Part shown: positions 26,411 to 34,373 of the stretch, piece by piece
Position numbering within the stretch: position 1 is the stretch's first letter
Layout of the letters: each line of letters begins with the position of its first letter
Origin: Asaia bogorensis
GTDB taxonomy: Bacteria > Pseudomonadota > Alphaproteobacteria > Acetobacterales > Acetobacteraceae
Direction of reading: 5' to 3'
DNA: 42,739 nt
Assembly (NCBI GenBank): GCA_945874805.1
Contig: CAMCJI010000004.1
Span: forward strand, 1-42,739
Notes under the pieces: generated by a model
Told to the model about the DNA's origin: nothing
Databases searched by the model: none
What the model saw: only the letters and a program-made list of their open reading frames with translations
Position numbers and translations under genes: made by a program

Positions 26411-27931
26411 TTAGTCCAGGCTCATGCCCTGCACGCGGATCAGCCCGTCCGGCACCGGGACGAAGCCCTTGAGGGCGGCGCTGTGGGCGAACAGCCACGT
26501 CGTGTTGTAGAGGAACAGCATCGGGCGATCTTCGGTGTAGATCGCCGCGATCTCGTGATAGGCGGCGGCGCGCTTGACCGGATCGGTTTCTGCCCGGCCG
26601 CGCTCCAGCGCGGAGGCGAAGGCGGGATTGCTGTATTTCGCCCAGTTCTGCACGCTGTCTGGCGCCAGGAAGACCGAGATATTGGCGTCGGGGTCGGCGC
26701 GGCCTGACCAGTTGTTGATATGCGCGGTGAAGGCGCCGCGGTTCATCGCATCGACGTTCGAGTTGGATTCCCCGACCGCGACGCGGACCTCGATCCCCGC
26801 TTCGGCGGCCATCGCTTGGATCACCTCGGCGACCTGCTGGTCGCGGGGGGCGTTCTGCACCTTGAGTTCGAGCACTGGCCTGGTCACGCCAGCTTCGGCA
26901 AGCAGGGCCTTCGCGCGGGCCACGTCGCGTGCGGGGATCGGGCGCTGGGCGTTGTAGAAGGGACTTTTCGGCGATTCCGTCTGATTCGTCGGGCCGAAGA
27001 GCCCATCCATCACCACCTGGTTGATGACGTTGCGATCGATCGCGGCTTCCAGAGCGGCGCGGACGCGCTTGTCGCGGCCGAAGGGATTGTCGGCGGCGGG
27101 GCCGTTGGCGATGTTGAAGTAGACGCCGGCGTGCCCGAGGCCGGTGACGACCGACAGCTTCAGCTTGCCATCCGCCCGCACCTTGGCGGCGTCGGTCGGG
27201 GCCATGTCCTGGATGATGTCGAGCTGGCCGGCCTGCAGGTTGACCAGCCGCAGGGTGGAATTCGGCGTCGGGCGGATCACCACCCGGTCGAAATTGATCG
27301 CCGCGCGGTCGCGGTAGCCGGGGTAGCGATCGAGGACGATGCGGTCCTGGGCGACGCGCTCGGTGAACTGGAAGGGGCCGGAGCAGACGGGGGCGGTGAA
27401 GAAATCCTTGCCGAGGCGCTCGATCGCTTTCGGCGAGGCCATCATCCCGGCGCGGTCGGACAGGGCGGCAAGCAGCGGGATGAAGGGCTGGGAGAGCACG
27501 AGGCGGACGGTGTTCGGGCCTGTGACCTCGACACCCGAGACGGAGCGCATCTCACCACGGCGGGCGCCGTCGGGCAGGGTGCGGTAGCGTTCGAGGTTGA
27601 AGGCCACGGCGGCGGCGGTCATCTTCTCGCCGTCATGGAATGTGACGTCATCGCGCAGGGTGATGTCGAGCGCACGGCCGTCGGGCGACCAGGTCCATTT
27701 GGTCGCGAGCTGCGGCTTGAAGCCGAGCTCGGGCGTGAGGTCCCACAGCTTGTCGCACAATGCGGTGAAGACGAAGCGGCCGCCCAAGGTGCCGCCATAG
27801 GCAGGGTCCAGCCGGTCCGGGTCTTCCTGAGTGCCCATGCGCAACGTTCCGCCAGCGACGGCGGGGGTGGGTGCAGTGCTCGCGGTAGCGAGCAAGGCAA
27901 GCCCCATAAGTCCAGCCCAAACAGCGCGCAT
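26411..27931 (-). CDS. ABC transporter substrate-binding protein, family 5 (peptide/nickel type)
   Basis: The 506-residue secreted protein has a signal peptide ending near TPAVAG (residue 27). It then shows the DppA/OppA pattern: GTLRMGTQEDPDRLDPAYGG, the signature WSPDGRALDITLRDDVTFHDG (piece LDITLRDDVTFHDGEKM), and a C-terminal lobe with NISVFLAPDSVQNWAKYSNP. It should bind a peptide, metal chelate or similar ligand in the periplasm. GGGAGG sits 5 bp before the ATG. The cognate permease and ATPase genes are not adjacent. It is 67 bp upstream of the GH15 gene. Confidence 0.92.
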   Translation of the reverse strand: MRAVWAGLMGLALLATASTAPTPAVAGGTLRMGTQEDPDRLDPAYGGTLGGRFVFTALCDKLWDLTPELGFKPQLATKWTWSPDGRALDITLRDDVTFHDGEKMTAAAVAFNLERYRTLPDGARRGEMRSVSGVEVTGPNTVRLVLSQPFIPLLAALSDRAGMMASPKAIERLGKDFFTAPVCSGPFQFTERVAQDRIVLDRYPGYRDRAAINFDRVVIRPTPNSTLRLVNLQAGQLDIIQDMAPTDAAKVRADGKLKLSVVTGLGHAGVYFNIANGPAADNPFGRDKRVRAALEAAIDRNVINQVVMDGLFGPTNQTESPKSPFYNAQRPIPARDVARAKALLAEAGVTRPVLELKVQNAPRDQQVAEVIQAMAAEAGIEVRVAVGESNSNVDAMNRGAFTAHINNWSGRADPDANISVFLAPDSVQNWAKYSNPAFASALERGRAETDPVKRAAAYHEIAAIYTEDRPMLFLYNTTWLFAHSAALKGFVPVPDGLIRVQGMSLD

Positions 27932-28055
27932 GCGGTCCTCCCGGTCCAGAGTTGACGTAACGCTAGTCTATGGGTCGTGCGGGTGGGAAGGCGAAAGAGG
28001 CAGGTAGCGTCTTCTTTTTTGCAAACACGACGATACGTACGTGCATCCTGCCTGC

Positions 28056-28490
28056 CTACGTCGAGGGCGCCCCACGCCAGAACGGGGCGCGGGCGCGCAC
28101 GGGGTCGAGCAGGGACCAGTCGCCCTGTTCCAGCACATTGCCTTTCGGGAACGGCGGCCGTGGCTCCCGGCCGAGGGAACGGACCACGCGGTCGTCGCGG
28201 TAGTAGCACTGCAGGATGACGCGGGTGAGCGTGGCGAGCGGGGCGCCGCCAGTCGCGCGGAACTGGTCGGCGGCGGCGTCCCGGGCGGGGGCGTCAAGGT
28301 CGGCGAGGGGGCCGAGGGCGGCAAGGGCTGCGCGGACATCGGCGGTATCCCGGCCGAGGGTAGCGCAGATGTCGTCGATGATCGCGGGGTCGTCGGCGCC
28401 GGGGACGGCGTATTGGATGCTGGCGGGCACCATCATGCCGGCAACGGTGGCCAGGGTGCGGCGTTCGGCTTCGGTGAGGGGTGTGTGCAT
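28056..28490 (-). CDS. Gluconate 2-dehydrogenase subunit 3-like small subunit
   Basis: The 144-residue protein resembles the small third subunit of gluconate/GMC-type membrane dehydrogenases: LTEAERRTLATVAGMMVPAS near the N-terminus, a helical middle and YYRDDRVVRSLGREPRPPFPKG near residue 95 (pieces YYRDDRVVRSLG, REPRPPFPKG). Unlike many relatives it has no Tat leader. It starts 8 bp after the GMC oxidoreductase stop, with GAGG overlapping that stop, so the two are surely co-transcribed and likely form one complex. The electron-accepting cytochrome subunit is not nearby. Confidence 0.78.
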   Translation of the reverse strand: MHTPLTEAERRTLATVAGMMVPASIQYAVPGADDPAIIDDICATLGRDTADVRAALAALGPLADLDAPARDAAADQFRATGGAPLATLTRVILQCYYRDDRVVRSLGREPRPPFPKGNVLEQGDWSLLDPVRARAPFWRGAPST

Positions 28491-28498
28491 TGGGTGCC

Positions 28499-30097
28499 TC
28501 AGTCGAACAGGGTGGCCAGGCGCTGCTTGATGCTGTCAGCGATGTACAGCGCGAGGGCCTGGATGGTGGAGGTGGGGTTCACCCCGCCGGAGGTGACGAA
28601 GATGCTGCCGTCGACGATGAACAGGTTCTTCACATCGTGGCAGCGGCCCCATTCGTTGACGACGGAGGTCGCGGGATCGCGGCCCATGCGGGCGGTGCCG
28701 AGCAGATGCCAGCCGCCATAGGTGATGGGGATGTTCATTTCGATGTCGGTGGCCCCGGCCGCGCCGAGGATGGTGTGGGCCTTGGCGATGGCGTGAGTGA
28801 TCATGCGCTGTGTATTGTCGCCGATCGTGTAGTCGATGCGGGGGGCGGGGATGCCGTGGCTGTCTTTCAGCACGGGGTCGAGCGTCACGCGGTTGTGGGC
28901 TTCCGGGAGGTCTTCGCAGATCGCGGCCAGCCCGATGCGCCGGCCCATCCGGCGGCGGAACTCGTGGTGGTGGCCGTCGCCCCAGGGCAGTCGGCCCTTG
29001 GCGGCGGAGGTCACCGCCTCCGTCACCGGGCCGACGCCGCGGCCGAACTGGAAGGCATAACCGCGGACAAAATCGCGGGCGGGATCGGTTTCGTAGAACT
29101 CCTTGCTCCACAGGCACAGCGGCGGGCCTTCGTTGCTGTCCATCCGCTCATCCACGTAGCCATAGACCTGGGCATAGGGGTGGAACATCAGGTTCTTGCC
29201 AACGAGTCCGCTGGAGTTCGCCAAGCCGTTCGGAAAGCGGGCGGAGGCGGAGTTCAGCAGCAGGCGCGGCGTGCCGACGCCGTTGCAGGCGAGGATCACA
29301 ACCTCGGCTGGCTGGAACTGCTCGATCCCCGCGGCGTCGTAATAGATAACGCCGGTGGCCATGCCGTCTTCGTTGGTGGTGATTTCGCGGACGCGGCAGT
29401 TGGTGCGCAGTTCCACGCCGGCGCGCAGGGCCTGCGGCCAATAGGTGATGTCGGTGCTTGCCTTCGCGCCCTGGGCGCAGCCGGGCGTGCAGTGGCCGAG
29501 ATTGATGCAGGGGGCGCGGCCGTCGTACTCGGTGGTGGCAAGCACCGTGTCCGACGGCCACCAGTGCCAGCCGAGGCCGTTCATCGCATGGGCAAACCGG
29601 GTGCCCGAGCGGCCGAGGCCGAGCGGGGGCATCGGCGGATCGCGCGGGGGGGAGCCGGGGTCCCCGGCAAGGCCTGAGACGCCGGTGATGCGGTCGTTTT
29701 CGGCGAAGAACGGCTCCAGGGTGGCGTAGTCGATCGGCCAGTCGTCAGCGATGCCGTCCAGCGAGCGGACGCGGAAGTCTGACGGGTGCAGCCGGGGGAA
29801 GTGCCCGGTGTACATCACGGTGCTGCCGCCGACGCCGTTGAAGTTCACCACCTTGATGGGCGAGTTGTCGTCGTTGATCGGGTAATCCGTCGGCCGGGCG
29901 CGGATGTTGGGGCTGGTGGCGTAGTCGGCATTCTGCCGTGCTTCCCAGTCGCGGCCGGTGCTGGGGTAGTCCGAGGGCTTCGTCCAGCCGCCCTGTTCGA
30001 GGCAGAGGATGCGCATCTTCGTCTCGGCGAGGCTCCAGGCGACGGCCGCGCCGGAGGCACCGGAACCGATGATCAGGACGTCGACCGTTTCGTGCAT
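28499..30097 (-). CDS. GMC-family FAD-dependent oxidoreductase
   Basis: The 532-residue flavoprotein has the dinucleotide-binding start VDVLIIGSGASGAAVAWSLA, the GMC piece VNFNGVGGSTVMYTGHFPRL, and the C-terminal domain with GGWHLLGTARMG and VDGSIFVTSGGVNPTSTIQA, which holds the catalytic His/Asn pair. It oxidises an alcohol or sugar; relatives with a subunit 3 include gluconate, sorbitol and glucose dehydrogenases. There is no signal peptide visible. GGGAG lies 8 bp before the ATG complement of 30095-30097. A Cys-rich CINLGHCTPGCAQGAKAS loop near residue 193 is usual in this subgroup. It is followed by its small subunit. Confidence 0.93.
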   Translation of the reverse strand: MHETVDVLIIGSGASGAAVAWSLAETKMRILCLEQGGWTKPSDYPSTGRDWEARQNADYATSPNIRARPTDYPINDDNSPIKVVNFNGVGGSTVMYTGHFPRLHPSDFRVRSLDGIADDWPIDYATLEPFFAENDRITGVSGLAGDPGSPPRDPPMPPLGLGRSGTRFAHAMNGLGWHWWPSDTVLATTEYDGRAPCINLGHCTPGCAQGAKASTDITYWPQALRAGVELRTNCRVREITTNEDGMATGVIYYDAAGIEQFQPAEVVILACNGVGTPRLLLNSASARFPNGLANSSGLVGKNLMFHPYAQVYGYVDERMDSNEGPPLCLWSKEFYETDPARDFVRGYAFQFGRGVGPVTEAVTSAAKGRLPWGDGHHHEFRRRMGRRIGLAAICEDLPEAHNRVTLDPVLKDSHGIPAPRIDYTIGDNTQRMITHAIAKAHTILGAAGATDIEMNIPITYGGWHLLGTARMGRDPATSVVNEWGRCHDVKNLFIVDGSIFVTSGGVNPTSTIQALALYIADSIKQRLATLFD

Positions 30098-30174
30098 GCG
30101 GCTGCTCCCTTTCGCAACATCATGACCGGCTCGGCGGTGGTGCGGAAGGGGGGCGGGTGGCCTGCGCCGCGCTT

Positions 30175-31203
30175 CTATCCTGTGGCGCGCGGCCAGCCCG
30201 GGCGTAGGCGCTGAGCGATGGCGACGACGGTAAGCATGACCGGCACTTCGACTAGCACCCCGACGACGGTCGCCAGGGCCGCGCCGCTCTCGAAACCGAA
30301 CAGCGCGATGGCGGTGGCCACCGCGAGTTCGAAGAAGTTGCTGGCACCGATCAGGGCGGAGGGGGCGGCCACCGCGAAGCTCTCGCCGCAGCGGCGGTTG
30401 AGCACGAAGGCGAGGCCGGCGTTGAAGTAGACCTGGATCAGGATCGGCACGGCCAGCAGCAGGATGACCAGCGGCTGGTCGATGATCTGGCGTCCTTGCA
30501 GGGCGAACAGCAGCACCAGCGTTGCCAGCAGCGCGCAGATCGAAACCGGGCCGAGGCGCTGGCGCAGGCGCTCCAGCGCGGCGGGGCCAGCCTGGGCAAG
30601 CACCTGTCGCCGCCAGAGCTGGGCGATGACCAGCGGCACCAGGATGAACAGCAGGACGGACAGCGCCAGCGTGTCCCATGGCACGGCAATGGCAGAGATG
30701 CCGAGCAGCAGGCCGACGATAGGGGCGAAGGCGATCAGCATGATCGCGTCATTCAGCGCCACCTGGGAGAGGGTGAATTCCGCGTCGCCATCGACGAGAT
30801 TGGACCAGACGAAGACCATGGCGGTGCAGGGGGCGGCGGCGAGCAGGATGAGGCCGGCGATGTAGCTCTCGATCTGCACCTCCGGCAGCAGCGGGCGGAA
30901 CAGCCAGCCGATGAAGAACCAGCCGAGCAGTGCCATCGAGAACGGCTTGACCAGCCAGTTGATCCCCAGCGTCACCGCGATGCCGCGCCAGTGGCGGCCG
31001 ACCTGGAACAGGGCTGCGGGGTCGATGCGGATGAGCATGGGCACGATCATCAGCCACACCAGGATGGCAATCGGGATGTTGATCTGCGCGACCGTCGCCC
31101 GGCCGAGCATCTGGAAGGGCGCGGGCAGGATGGCGCCGAGCGCGATGCCGCCGGCCATGCACAGCCCGACCCATAGCGTCAGGTAGCGTTCGAAGATGTT
31201 CAC
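30175..31203 (-). CDS. acr3: ACR3-family arsenite efflux transporter
   Basis: The 342-residue membrane protein has ten helices and the Acr3 signatures: IAILVWLMIVPMLIRIDPAA, the conserved cysteine in AAAPCTAMVFVWSNL (family PCxxMxxxW) and the second half with YFNAGLAFVLNRRCGE and APSALIGASNFFELAVA. It expels As(OH)3 across the inner membrane. It starts with GTG complement of 31201-31203, overlapping the arsJ stop by 4 bp (GTGA). It is last in the arsRC-gap-arsJ-acr3 operon. Confidence 0.95.
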   Translation of the reverse strand: MNIFERYLTLWVGLCMAGGIALGAILPAPFQMLGRATVAQINIPIAILVWLMIVPMLIRIDPAALFQVGRHWRGIAVTLGINWLVKPFSMALLGWFFIGWLFRPLLPEVQIESYIAGLILLAAAPCTAMVFVWSNLVDGDAEFTLSQVALNDAIMLIAFAPIVGLLLGISAIAVPWDTLALSVLLFILVPLVIAQLWRRQVLAQAGPAALERLRQRLGPVSICALLATLVLLFALQGRQIIDQPLVILLLAVPILIQVYFNAGLAFVLNRRCGESFAVAAPSALIGASNFFELAVATAIALFGFESGAALATVVGVLVEVPVMLTVVAIAQRLRPGWPRATG

Positions 31204-32417
31204 GCAGCCCTCGCTTGCTTTTGCGCAGTCTGGGCCGGCAGCAGCAGCGTGACCAGCCAGCAGACGCCGAGCATCGCGGAAGAGCCCCACAGGCAGGCGG
31301 TGATGCCGCCGAATTCGGCGAGCAGGCCGGACAGCACAATGCCGACGAGCCGGCCGGCGGCGTTGGCGGCATAGTAGAAGCCGACGTCCTCGGCCGCCTT
31401 CTCCGAACCGGCGTAGGCCAGGATCAGGTAGGAATGCAGTGAGGAGACCACCGCGAAAGCGACCCCGAACAGGCAAAGTCCCGTCACCAGCACGAGGTCG
31501 GGCCGTGGCAGGCCAAAGCCGAGCAGGAGGGCGAGGACAGCGGGGATGGCGGCCAGGGCGGCGCCCCAGAGGCGGGCTTCCGGCACCTCGCGGCTCAGCC
31601 CGTCCGCGCTGCGGCGGACCAGCGCGGGGGCTGCGGCCTGCACGGCGCCGTAGCCGATGGTCCAAAGTGCCAGGAAGCCGGCGACCTCAAGGAAGCGCCA
31701 GCCACTGGCATAGAGGAACACCGGCAGGCCAACGACGAACCAGATGTCCCGCGCGCCGAACAGAAAAACCCGCGCGGCCGCCATCAGGTTGATGGCGCGC
31801 GACTTGGCGAACAGCTCCCGCACGGTTTTCGACGCCTTGGCCTGGCCGAGCTGGCGGGGCAGCATCGTCCAGACCAGCACGAACACCAGCGCCAGCATCC
31901 CGGCCATGAGCCACAGCGCCGGGCCAAACCCCACATATTGCAGCAGGGCGCCGCCGAGGAAGAAGCCCGCGCCCTTGGTGGCGTTTTTCGAGCCGGTGAA
32001 CCACGCCACCCAGCGGAACAACTGCGCCGCCCCGTTCTGCGCGGAGGCCTTGATGGCGCTTTTGGCGGCGGTTTTTGTCAGGTCCTTGGCCACGCCAGCT
32101 AGGCCCTGGGCGCAGACGACCCAGATGACGGAGGCCGCAGCCGTCCAGCCAGGGTCGAGGGCGGAGAGCATCAGCAGCCCGGCGATCTGCAACGCGAGCC
32201 CGGTCGCCAGCATGCGCGGAATGCCGAAGCGCACCGCCAGCCAGCCGCCGAAGGCGTTGGCGAAGATGCCCGCGGTTTCATAGAGCAGGAACAGGCTGGC
32301 CAGGGTGAAGGGCGTGTAGCCCAGCCGGTAGAAATGCAGCAGCACCAGCATCCGGATCGCGCCGTCGGTCAGCGTGAACAGGAAATACGCGCTGGTGACG
32401 ACGGCGTAATTGCGCAT
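31200..32417 (-). CDS. arsJ: ArsJ organoarsenical (1-arseno-3-phosphoglycerate) efflux permease
   Basis: The 405-residue MFS protein has about 11-12 helices and matches ArsJ by sequence: MRNYAVVTSAYFLFTLTDGA at the start, LAGVAKDLTKTAAKSAIK and FRWVAWFTGSKNATKGAGFF in the central loop, and FYYAANAAGRLVGIV in the C-terminal half. ArsJ expels the unstable ester made when GAPDH acts with arsenate instead of phosphate. Its position one base after the stop of the dedicated GAPDH gene is the diagnostic context. It overlaps acr3 by 4 bp. Confidence 0.95.
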   Translation of the reverse strand: MRNYAVVTSAYFLFTLTDGAIRMLVLLHFYRLGYTPFTLASLFLLYETAGIFANAFGGWLAVRFGIPRMLATGLALQIAGLLMLSALDPGWTAAASVIWVVCAQGLAGVAKDLTKTAAKSAIKASAQNGAAQLFRWVAWFTGSKNATKGAGFFLGGALLQYVGFGPALWLMAGMLALVFVLVWTMLPRQLGQAKASKTVRELFAKSRAINLMAAARVFLFGARDIWFVVGLPVFLYASGWRFLEVAGFLALWTIGYGAVQAAAPALVRRSADGLSREVPEARLWGAALAAIPAVLALLLGFGLPRPDLVLVTGLCLFGVAFAVVSSLHSYLILAYAGSEKAAEDVGFYYAANAAGRLVGIVLSGLLAEFGGITACLWGSSAMLGVCWLVTLLLPAQTAQKQARAA

Positions 32418-32418
32418 C

Positions 32419-33465
32419 TCAGATGCCGACCTCGGCCATGTGGCAGGCGAGATCGACCATGCGGCAGGCGTAGCCCATCTCGTTGTCGTACCAGGCATAG
32501 ACCTTCAGCATCGTGCCGTCCGTCACCAGGGTGCTCGGCGCGTCAATGATGCTGCTGCGGGTGTCGCCGGCGTAGTCGGCGGAGACGAGGGGGCGGTGCT
32601 CGATGCCGAGGATGCCGGCGAGCGGGCCGGCGGCGGCGGCGTGGAACAGCGCGTTCACCTCGGCGGCGGCCGTCTCACGGGTGAGCTCGAAGACGCAGTC
32701 GGTCAGGCTGGCGTTCAGCACCGGGGCGCGCACGGCATGGCCGTTCAGCTTACCCTGCAGCTCCGGGTAGATCAGTGCGATGGCGGTGGCGCTGCCGGTG
32801 GTGGTGGGTTGCAGGCTGAGCATCGCGCTGCGGGCGCGGCGCAGGTCCTTGTGCGGGGCGTCGGTGACGACGTTGGTGTTGGTGGGGTCGTGAATGGTGG
32901 TGATCTGGCCGTGGCGGATGCCGATGGCCTCATGGATCACCTTCACCACCGGGGCGAGGCAGTTGGTGGTGCAGGAGGCGGCGGTGACGATCGGGTGGCG
33001 GGCCGGGTCGTAGAGGGCGTGGTTCACGCCGACCACGACGTTCAGCACCGAGGGGTCCTTCACCGGGGCGGCGACAATCACCCGCTTCGCACCGCGCCGC
33101 AGATGCCCCTCCAGCACCGCGGGGGTGAGGAACTTGCCGGTGCAGTCCAGCACCACGTCCACGCCCAGATCGCCCCAGGGGAGGTCGGCCGGCTGCGGAT
33201 GCGCGGAGAAGGAGAGGCGGCGGTCGCCGATCCGCACCGCATCCTCGCCCTCGGCCGCGATCGCCGGCCCGCGCCAGCGGCCCTGCACGCTGTCGAATTC
33301 CAGCAGATGCGCGCAGGCGGCGGCACCGCCCTTGATCTCGTTGAGGTGCACCACCTCCAGCCGGTTGGCCTGGCGGGGATCCTCCGGTGGGCGGGACGCG
33401 GCGCCGAGGGCGGCGCGCACGGCGAGGCGGCCGATGCGGCCCATGCCACTGATGCCGACGCGCAT
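32419..33465 (-). CDS. ArsJ-associated glyceraldehyde-3-phosphate dehydrogenase
   Basis: The 348-residue enzyme is a GAPDH with NAD-binding [19 protein letters not shown], the catalytic Cys165 in [12 protein letters not shown], the general-base His in [10 protein letters not shown] and the C-terminal [14 protein letters not shown]. It lies 2 bp after arsRC and 1 bp before arsJ. GAPDH copies in this setting use arsenate to make 1-arseno-3-phosphoglycerate for export by ArsJ; that role is known from studied ars operons and inferred here from context. It is probably not the main glycolytic enzyme. Confidence 0.94.
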   Translation of the reverse strand: MRVGISGMGRIGRLAVRAALGAASRPPEDPRQANRLEVVHLNEIKGGAAACAHLLEFDSVQGRWRGPAIAAEGEDAVRIGDRRLSFSAHPQPADLPWGDLGVDVVLDCTGKFLTPAVLEGHLRRGAKRVIVAAPVKDPSVLNVVVGVNHALYDPARHPIVTAASCTTNCLAPVVKVIHEAIGIRHGQITTIHDPTNTNVVTDAPHKDLRRARSAMLSLQPTTTGSATAIALIYPELQGKLNGHAVRAPVLNASLTDCVFELTRETAAAEVNALFHAAAAGPLAGILGIEHRPLVSADYAGDTRSSIIDAPSTLVTDGTMLKVYAWYDNEMGYACRMVDLACHMAEVGI

Positions 33466-33467
33466 CG

Positions 33468-34313
33468 CTATGCCCTCACCTGCCCACTGATCTCGTCCAG
33501 CCGCTGGCGGGCGGCCAGGCGGTCGAGCGAGGCGAAGGGCAGGTTGACGAAGATCGACAGGCGCCGGTGCAGGCTGGCGTAGAGCTCGTTCATCAGAGTC
33601 GCCCGCTCGGCTGGGCTGCCGGTGAACTTGGCGGGGTCGGGCAGCGGCCAGGCGCCGGTGATCGCCTTGTCGCCGAAATCGGGGCAGGCCTGACCGTCCA
33701 GCGTGTCGCACAGGGCGATCACAAAATCCATCTGCGGCGCGTCCGGCCCGGTGAACTCGTCCCAGGATTTGCTGCGCAGCGTCGCGGTCGCGTGGCCAAC
33801 GGCGGCGAGCTTTTCGATGACTTCTCCGCGCGGCGCATCGGCCGGGTCGGAACCGGCGGAGTAGGCACGAAAGCGCCCGCCGCCAATGGAATTGAGGATC
33901 GACTCCGCCATGATCGATCGGGCTGAGTTGGCGGTGCACAGGAACAGGACGTTGAAGGCGGCGGACATACCAGGCTCCTCCTCGCTCTCCGGCAGCAGCC
34001 GGGCGATATCGCCGCACTGGCTCGGTTGGCCGGCGCAGCAGGTTTCGGTCAGGAACCCCAGCAGGCTGCGCATCGTGGCGATGCGCACGGCGTAGATGAT
34101 CTTCCGGCCCTGCCGCGTGGCGCGCAGCAGACCCTCCCGTTCCAGGGCAGCCAGATGGAACGATAGGGTGGACGGTGGCACGCCAAGCGCCGTGCCGATC
34201 TCCCCGGCCGGCAGCCCGGATGCACCCTGGGCGAACAGCAGGCGCAGCAGGTCAAGCCGCGTCTCCTGCGCCAGGGCGGCGAGCATATGGGCTGCCTGTC
34301 TGGTTTCCATCAT
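33468..34313 (-). CDS. ArsR-ArsC fusion: arsenic-sensing repressor joined to arsenate reductase
   Basis: The 281-residue protein joins two modules. Residues 1-105 are an ArsR/SmtB winged helix (recognition helix near [19 protein letters not shown]) with Cys92, Cys93 and Cys100 in [10 protein letters not shown] after the last helix. Residues 118-281 are a low-molecular-weight-phosphatase-type arsenate reductase with the CX5R loop CTANSAR (126-132) and the redox cysteines Cys202 and Cys210 in [13 protein letters not shown]. The cysteine cluster is placed as in the Acidithiobacillus-type ArsR (C95, C96, C102). It heads the gap-arsJ-acr3 operon. Two adjacent ATGs (34313 and 34310) could start it. 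Arsenate reductase of this class usually depends on thioredoxin. Confidence 0.93.
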   Translation of the reverse strand: MMETRQAAHMLAALAQETRLDLLRLLFAQGASGLPAGEIGTALGVPPSTLSFHLAALEREGLLRATRQGRKIIYAVRIATMRSLLGFLTETCCAGQPSQCGDIARLLPESEEEPGMSAAFNVLFLCTANSARSIMAESILNSIGGGRFRAYSAGSDPADAPRGEVIEKLAAVGHATATLRSKSWDEFTGPDAPQMDFVIALCDTLDGQACPDFGDKAITGAWPLPDPAKFTGSPAERATLMNELYASLHRRLSIFVNLPFASLDRLAARQRLDEISGQVRA

Positions 34314-34335
34314 TCGATCATTGCAGAATTATCGA
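34314..34335 (-). promoter_or_regulatory. Probable operator/promoter of the arsRC operon
   Basis: Directly upstream of the ATG, TCGAT (34314-34318) and ATCGA (34331-34335) form inverted arms 12 bp apart, in AT-rich sequence. On the minus strand GATAAT (34328-34333) is a good -10 hexamer overlapping the right arm; no convincing -35 is seen. ArsR-family repressors bind such dyads over the -10. If this -10 is used, transcription would begin about 10 bp before the ATG. Confidence 0.5.
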
Positions 34336-34373
34336 TTGATGGGGTGACAGTCCGGTGACGTTTTGGCGCCTGC

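Noticed and set aside
25036-27955. Two long plus-strand frames opposite the GH15 and family 5 binding-protein genes
   Set aside because: Both are antisense to confidently identified genes and show no family motifs.
28009-28045. T-rich tract and TACGTACG near the end of the GMC small-subunit gene as a terminator
   Set aside because: No stem precedes the T-run in the needed orientation for the minus-strand gene; it is noted only as a possible half copy of the AT-rich repeat.
28481-29677. Long plus-strand frame opposite the GMC oxidoreductase
   Set aside because: It is a composition-driven shadow; the minus-strand GMC protein has all expected motifs.
32419-34017. Possible 532-codon fusion upstream of the GAPDH
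   Set aside because: The upstream half is a shifted reading of the arsenate reductase domain; the GAPDH starts at its own ATG two bases after the ArsR-ArsC stop.
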